A stretch of 6,361 bases of DNA, taken from assembly GCA_030667885.1 (NCBI GenBank), contig DAOUVA010000272.1, positions 1 to 6,361 of the forward strand, read 5' to 3'. A program made the position numbers and the translations under genes. Below the pieces are notes generated by a model. It ran no database searches and had not been told where the DNA came from. It worked only from the letters and a program-made list of their open reading frames with translations. Source of the DNA: Phycisphaerae bacterium (GTDB lineage Bacteria > Planctomycetota > Phycisphaerae > Sedimentisphaerales > Anaerobacaceae). Numbering within the stretch: the first letter of the stretch is position 1; each line of letters opens with the position of its first letter. Below are positions 1 through 4,089 of the stretch, in pieces.

Positions 1-183
1 CCATACGGCGGCAACAGGGTAATAGCCACGACGGCGCATTTGACTTTTGTTGCGCTGGATGAAAACAAAAAGCCGACTGTCGTGCCACCGATATTGCCCG
101 AGACGGAACAGGAAAAGAATCGCTACGAGAACGCCAGGCTTCGAGTCAAAGCCCGTAAAGAATTGCTAAATAAAATGAGCTGA
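1..183 (+). CDS. Acyl-CoA thioesterase, C-terminal part (hotdog fold), 5'-truncated by window edge
   Basis: Frame 1 is open from the first base to a TGA at 181-183, giving the last 60 residues of a protein whose start lies outside the window. The segment TTAHLTFVALDENKKP, followed by VVPPILPETEQEK and a charged helix (RYENARLRVKARKELL), matches the usual C-terminus of hexameric acyl-CoA thioesterases of the BACH/YciA hotdog family. In that family the last beta strand (…TAYFTFVALDENGKP…) is followed by a 'PLxPETxEEKRRYEEA' tail. These cytosolic enzymes hydrolyse acyl-CoA to free fatty acid and CoA. The catalytic Asp/Asn and CoA-binding residues lie in the missing N-terminal part, so activity cannot be judged here. 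The gene ends 187 bp before the sigma factor gene, so co-transcription is possible but unsupported. Family recognition is confident; chain-length specificity cannot be read. Confidence 0.85.
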   Translation, partial: PYGGNRVIATTAHLTFVALDENKKPTVVPPILPETEQEKNRYENARLRVKARKELLNKMS

Positions 184-370
184 CGTGCGGTATGCAACGC
201 AAACAGAGAGATAACAGCCGACTCACGCGATAAAAAAAACCTGCGCAAAAGCGGTACCCTGAACAGCAGCAGCGGGAATACGATACTGTCGTTCTGTTTA
301 ATTCAAACCTGGATAAAACTTCAATCTGTGTGAACTAAAAGTGCTCCTCAGCGTGTTTCTATTATAACGT

Positions 371-946
371 GTGAGTACTTACTTAATTAAGGGTAAGCCC
401 ATTTTGATAGAAGACAGACTATTAATCCGGAGGTTTAACGCAGGGGATATGGACGCATTACGCCGAATATACGAAAAGTACAAGCTTGATTTGCTTAGTG
501 TTGCCGGTGCTCTATTGAATTGCCCGTCAGCCGTTGAGGATGTGCTTCATGACGTGTTTGTCGGTTTCGCGTCCCAGGCCGGACAATTCCAGCTGAAAGG
601 TTCACTCAAGGGCTACCTGGCGATATGTACTGCCAACCGAGCGCGCAATTTCAACCGCCAGGACAGGCAAAACAGCGATGGACAACTCGTTGAGATCCAA
701 TCCACGCAAACGGAACCGCTGGGGCCCGCAGAAGTCACAGGACGCAAAGAACAACGTGATATTGTAGCTTGCGCCCTTGCTCAACTGCCGCAGGAACAGT
801 GCCAAGTTATTGTACTGCACGTTTTGGGCAGTCTGCGTTTTCGAGAGATTGCCCATCAATCCGGCGAGTCTATCAATACTATTCAGAGCCGGTACCGTTA
901 TGGGCTTGTTAAATTACAGTCCCTGTTGAATGGCGAGGTGGAATAA
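371..946 (+). CDS. ECF-type RNA polymerase sigma-70 factor
   Basis: A 191-residue protein of normal ECF sigma length. Region 2 spans about residues 15-97: DRLLIRRFNAGDMDALRRIY, then AVEDVLHDVFVGFASQ, which carries the conserved acidic/DVF core-binding helix, then GYLAICTANRARNFNR, the -10 recognition helix. Region 4 spans about residues 130-187: LAQLPQEQCQVIVLHVLG, then the helix-turn-helix FREIAHQSGESINTIQSRYRYGLVKLQ. It should redirect core RNA polymerase to a small set of promoters. The GTG at 371 is the earliest possible start, because an in-frame TAA lies at 365-367, but it has no good Shine-Dalgarno sequence. TTG at 404 has an AAGGG ten bases upstream and is a serious alternative; it still keeps all of region 2. 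The stop overlaps the next start by one base (TAATG), so translation of the two is probably coupled. The subgroup and target promoters are not identifiable from sequence alone. Confidence 0.93.
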   Translation: MSTYLIKGKPILIEDRLLIRRFNAGDMDALRRIYEKYKLDLLSVAGALLNCPSAVEDVLHDVFVGFASQAGQFQLKGSLKGYLAICTANRARNFNRQDRQNSDGQLVEIQSTQTEPLGPAEVTGRKEQRDIVACALAQLPQEQCQVIVLHVLGSLRFREIAHQSGESINTIQSRYRYGLVKLQSLLNGEVE

Positions 947-1881
947 TGAACCGAAACGAGAAAACCAAAGAATTGTTACGAAGGTCATTCCGAGAGTCCC
1001 CCGGCGGATCCGACTTGACCGAGATAGACCGGCGTATTCTCAGCGATGCCTCCACAAGCATGAGAAAAGCAGTGGCCGCTAATCAGCGTGTCAAAAGCAT
1101 TTCTTTATGGAGAACTATTATGAAGAGCAATGTAACAAAATTAGCTACCGCAGCGGTGGTAATAATAGCAGTAATGGTGGTTCTAAATCACCTTGGTGGT
1201 TCGATTGACGGAAGCGGCGTCGTGTTGGCCGATGTAGCCAAAAAAATTGCACAGGCTAATTCGGCCATATGGCAAGAGCATCGCATCCTAACATGTGAAG
1301 GAATAAAACTTTCTTTTTTGAAAAATTTGAAAACAGACGTAACAAGGTACTACTCTAGCGCATACGGAAGCCGGGAGGATATGAGTACCACAGGGGGCCT
1401 GCTGCTGCACCAGGTTTTTTGGCTTACGGAAAAGAATGCGTTTATCGAAGTTGCGCCGCTATTTAAACAGTATAAACATAAAGAATTGACTGAGAACGAA
1501 CGTATGGTTTGGAGCCGTAGAAACATCGCGGCGGCAGTGGAGGGATTGATCAAGTCAGAAGAGCCAGTTAAATTAGGGCGTAAAACATTTAATGGAAAAG
1601 AAGCCGAGGGCTTTGAAATTAGAGACTCGAAGATTGTAGCGGCGTTTGTCCCCGTTCACTTTGATAGTTTAGTAGCACGATTCTGGATTGATGTCGAAAC
1701 TTCTCTTCCCGTTCAGTATGAGGCCGAGTTAGTTATCAGTGACAATCATATTACCAGCTATACCGGCGGTAAACCTGTTGAAGTAATGGTAACTGCAGAT
1801 GAATTCCAGTGGGATGTAGAGCTTGAGCCGGGCATTTTTGAGCCCAATATTCCGTCCGATTACACCCAGATGGAATATTAA
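946..1881 (+). CDS. Single-pass membrane protein, probable regulatory partner of the ECF sigma factor
   Basis: A 311-residue protein beginning at an ATG that shares one base with the sigma factor stop, with a Shine-Dalgarno-like GAGGTGG at 935-941. Residues 1-62 are hydrophilic and presumably cytosolic. Residues 64-81 (KLATAAVVIIAVMVVLNHL region) form one transmembrane helix. The remainder is expected to be extracytoplasmic, opening with GVVLADVAKKIAQAN. The C-terminal half contains alternating strand-like segments (KTFNGKEAEGFEI, ARFWIDVETSLPVQYEAEL, DEFQWDVELEPGIFEPNIP) reminiscent of LolA/MucB-like lipoprotein-carrier folds. That resemblance is an impression, not a proven match. Its position and topology suggest an anti-sigma or sensor role. 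However, no zinc-type HxxxCxxC anti-sigma motif is visible in the N-terminal domain, so the mechanism is unknown. A Met at codon 59 (position 1120) could start a shorter form, but the overlapping upstream start is better supported. Presence of the gene is confident; function is inferred. Confidence 0.8.
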   Translation: MNRNEKTKELLRRSFRESPGGSDLTEIDRRILSDASTSMRKAVAANQRVKSISLWRTIMKSNVTKLATAAVVIIAVMVVLNHLGGSIDGSGVVLADVAKKIAQANSAIWQEHRILTCEGIKLSFLKNLKTDVTRYYSSAYGSREDMSTTGGLLLHQVFWLTEKNAFIEVAPLFKQYKHKELTENERMVWSRRNIAAAVEGLIKSEEPVKLGRKTFNGKEAEGFEIRDSKIVAAFVPVHFDSLVARFWIDVETSLPVQYEAELVISDNHITSYTGGKPVEVMVTADEFQWDVELEPGIFEPNIPSDYTQMEY

Positions 1882-1906
1882 TCCGATAAGCGGTCTTTCC
1901 AGTCTT

Positions 1907-1949
1907 ATGTGCCTTGTAGTAGCTAATTGACAACTACAAGGCACATTTT
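1907..1949 (+). terminator. Rho-independent terminator-like hairpin after the sigma/partner pair
   Basis: A perfect 14-bp inverted repeat lies 26 bp after the stop codon at 1881. The left arm is ATGTGCCTTGTAGT at 1907-1920 and the right arm is ACTACAAGGCACAT at 1933-1946, with a 12-base loop between them. A run of four T (1946-1949) follows on the plus strand. The T run is short, so termination may be partial. No T run follows on the minus strand, so it reads as a one-way plus-strand terminator. It separates the sigma operon from the ABC exporter genes. Confidence 0.7.
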
Positions 1950-2014
1950 CATCATAATATTTAAAACAAAAGTGTCGATGAGGAACTACGATTTCTACTG
2001 GACAGATTAAACAC

Positions 2015-2060
2015 GGGAAGGGACAATGCTTCTAAAAGCAAAGCTAAAAAGGTGACTATG
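2015..2060 (+). promoter_or_regulatory. Leader and translation start region of the ABC ATPase, with possible 9-codon upstream ORF
   Basis: A strong Shine-Dalgarno-like GGGAAGGGA (2015-2023) sits just before an ATG at 2026. That ATG opens a nine-codon frame (MLLKAKLKR) ending in TGA at 2053-2055. The TGA overlaps a GTG at 2052 in a GTGA arrangement, and the preferred ATPase start, ATG 2058, follows three bases after the TGA. AAAAAGG at 2046-2052 can serve as the ribosome binding site for ATG 2058. The layout fits a coupled leader peptide, but nine codons is short enough to occur by chance. No promoter was recognised in the 1950-2014 stretch. Confidence 0.3.
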
Positions 2061-3011
2061 AAAGCAATTGAGGTCAAGACGCTATCAAAATGGTACGGCT
2101 CGTCCAGAGGTGTCGAGGACTTATCCTTCAGCGTCGAAAAGGGTGAGATTTTCGGTTATTTGGGACCGAACGGTTCAGGCAAGACTACGACCATACGTTG
2201 TCTTATGGGGCTGCTCAGGCCGACAAGCGGAGATTGTATTGTATTAGGCGAGCGCATCTTACCGGGACGGGCAACTCAACATACTAATATTGGCTATCTG
2301 CCCGGCGAATTTCGCATCTGGCCCGGACTGACAGCGCGACGGTCGCTTGGGATATTGGCGGCATTAGGCAACGGCAAGAACTTAAGCAAGCGACAAGAGG
2401 AGCTGGCCGAGAGGCTTGACCTGAATCTGGATAGACGCGTGCGCACTCTGTCAAAGGGTAATCGCCAGAAAGTGGGAGTCCTGTACGCATTTCAACATCA
2501 GCCCGACGTGCTTATCCTGGATGAACCAACAATCGGACTTGATCCGCTCGTTAGGCAGGTCGTTCTGGAACTGATTCGCGAAGCCGCCCAGGCGGGCGCG
2601 ACCGTATTGCTGTCTTCTCACGATCTTAGTGAAGTGGCCGCGGTATGCGGCAGAGCAGCCATATTGCGGGAGGGTCGGCTGAACGAGCTGGCCACTATTT
2701 CCAAACTCCTGCAACAAGGCCGGAGACGCCTGAAGGTATGGTTCGCAGAAGGAACGCAGGTGCCGAGCTTACCAGTTGACAAGCTGCCGGGTGTTCGCCT
2801 CATTCAACAGGAGCCAGAAACACTTCACTTTGCTTACCAGGGATCTATCGACCCGGTGTTAAAGTGGCTTGCGCAATATCCTGTGGACCGTATCTCAACA
2901 CCACAGACATCATTGGAAGAAGCGTTCATCCAATACTATAATAAAAATCAGCCGTTGGGCGCAACAAAGCATCGGGATTCCGAGCCAAAGGAGGTTGCTG
3001 ATGAGCAGTAA
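2058..3011 (+). CDS. ABC-2 type transporter, ATP-binding protein
   Basis: A cytosolic ATPase of 317 residues counted from ATG 2058, which has AAAAAGG upstream; GTG at 2052 would add two residues. Motifs in order are Walker A GPNGSGKTT (residues 36-44), the ABC signature LSKGNRQ (131-137), Walker B VLILDEPT (151-158), the D-loop GLDP (160-163) and the H-loop SSHD with His188. At the Q-loop position the sequence is IGYLPGEF (78-85), with Gly where many ABC proteins have Gln. All other catalytic motifs are intact. Residues about 210-317 form the C-terminal extension usual in drug/antibiotic and Nat-type ABC-2 exporter ATPases. It overlaps the permease gene by 11 bp, so the two are coupled and should form one exporter. 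The substrate cannot be inferred. Confidence 0.95.
   Translation: MKAIEVKTLSKWYGSSRGVEDLSFSVEKGEIFGYLGPNGSGKTTTIRCLMGLLRPTSGDCIVLGERILPGRATQHTNIGYLPGEFRIWPGLTARRSLGILAALGNGKNLSKRQEELAERLDLNLDRRVRTLSKGNRQKVGVLYAFQHQPDVLILDEPTIGLDPLVRQVVLELIREAAQAGATVLLSSHDLSEVAAVCGRAAILREGRLNELATISKLLQQGRRRLKVWFAEGTQVPSLPVDKLPGVRLIQQEPETLHFAYQGSIDPVLKWLAQYPVDRISTPQTSLEEAFIQYYNKNQPLGATKHRDSEPKEVADEQ
2987..2994 (+). promoter_or_regulatory. Shine-Dalgarno site that fixes the permease start
   Basis: AAAGGAGG lies six bases before ATG 3001, inside the 3' end of the ATPase gene. It decides the permease start at 3001 against an in-frame upstream ATG at 2869, which would encode 44 extra residues of non-membrane sequence read out of frame through the ATPase. 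Confidence 0.85.
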
Positions 3012-4089
3012 AGCACATCCTCCGTTTCCATTGCCATTGCTGCGGTTTTGGGTACTGCGTATCCTGCCCATATGGGCCCTCATTGCATTGGTGATTTTTC
3101 TTTTTCAGATAGCCATCTGCGGTATAGTGCATGACAACGCAACCGTTAAGGCGCTTATTCAGTATATTGACATGCTCCCTTTTATAAAAACCCTCTTTGG
3201 AGGTGAGTCGTTACAAGTTGGAAACATTTCGGGGCTTATCGCAATCGGCTATAATCACCCACTTGTTCTTACCCTTTATATGCTTTTTGCCGTAGGTGTT
3301 CCAACCGGCCTGCTCGCCGGTGAGGTGCAGAAAGGCACTATGGAATTGATTTTGTCTCGCCAGGTCACTAAAATACATGTCTATATTTGTGCCGGCTTTA
3401 TCACCATAACAGGCATGTTCGCACTGGTTCTGGTGATGTTCGGCGGAACGATTTTCGCCACTAATCTTTATGATTTCGGTCAGGCGATACCCCTATATTC
3501 CTTTTTCAAGGCTGCAATTAATGGTGGAATACTCGCAAGCGCCGTCGGCGGCATCGCGCTTCTTGCGGCGGCTTGTTTTCAACGCAATACCGCTGTGTGG
3601 CTGACGGTCGCCTATCTTGTGGCGAATTATTTCGTTTCGGTTATCGCCGAGTGGTGGTCTCGTATGACCTGGCTAAAACCCACAACCATTTTCTATTATG
3701 TCGATGGCGGGAAGATTTTTACCGAATCCACATGGCCCATAAGTAACATGTGCGTATTGTTATCGATACTTATCATCTCGACACTATTGGGTGGTATCAT
3801 CTGGTCACGTCGTGACCTGCCACTTTTAAAAACTGCTGTGCTATCAGGATTCTTCTGCACGAGTCAGGGATTCTGTGGTGCGCCTGGCAGCAGAAACGGC
3901 TTTTATGTCCATCCTTTCAGGAATCCTGGGCGATGGAGCCTTCATGCCGTATTTTTCCATGAGCACTTCCCGTTTCTGGTAGCACTGCTCCGTGAAAACA
4001 GCAATCTCCGATTCGAGATTTGCACTTGCCGAATCGCCGAAATATGCGTGAATAATCGGAAATACCAAATCGGGCTTTTTCTTCCTTAA
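3001..4089 (+). CDS. ABC-2 type transporter permease, with an abnormal antisense read-through C-terminal tail
   Basis: An inner-membrane permease partnering the preceding ATPase. About six hydrophobic segments are visible, near residues 21-43, 87-108, 128-153, 170-194, 200-220 and 248-268, with the soluble loop between the first two that is typical of ABC-2 permeases. The stretch TGLLAGEVQKGTMELILSR after the second segment matches the conserved cytosolic 'EexxGTxEllLs' coupling region of the family. The last membrane helix ends in GGIIWSRRDLPL (about residues 264-275), which is how such proteins normally finish. No stop occurs there, and the frame continues to TAA 4087-4089. That adds about 86 residues read from the strand opposite the conserved end of the activase gene. 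The tail is cysteine- and arginine-rich, resembles nothing I recognise and is probably not an evolved domain. Removing one T from the TTTT at 3824-3827 would put TAA directly after RDLPL. The permease identity is solid; the true 3' end is doubtful. Confidence 0.85.
   Translation: MSSKAHPPFPLPLLRFWVLRILPIWALIALVIFLFQIAICGIVHDNATVKALIQYIDMLPFIKTLFGGESLQVGNISGLIAIGYNHPLVLTLYMLFAVGVPTGLLAGEVQKGTMELILSRQVTKIHVYICAGFITITGMFALVLVMFGGTIFATNLYDFGQAIPLYSFFKAAINGGILASAVGGIALLAAACFQRNTAVWLTVAYLVANYFVSVIAEWWSRMTWLKPTTIFYYVDGGKIFTESTWPISNMCVLLSILIISTLLGGIIWSRRDLPLLKTAVLSGFFCTSQGFCGAPGSRNGFYVHPFRNPGRWSLHAVFFHEHFPFLVALLRENSNLRFEICTCRIAEICVNNRKYQIGLFLP

Noticed and set aside
192..233. A 13-codon frame starting ATG 192 in the gap before the sigma factor.
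   Set aside because: No Shine-Dalgarno sequence, no recognisable peptide, and a length expected by chance.
262..298. Nested inverted repeats (AACAG…CTGTT and ACGA…TCGT) in the gap after the thioesterase gene, possible terminator.
   Set aside because: The arms are only 4-5 bp with unequal spacers, and only three T follow; too weak to call.
1978..2010. Ten-codon frame MRNYDFYWTD between the terminator and the ABC ATPase.
   Set aside because: No convincing ribosome site and no link to the downstream start; shorter and weaker than chance would require to call.
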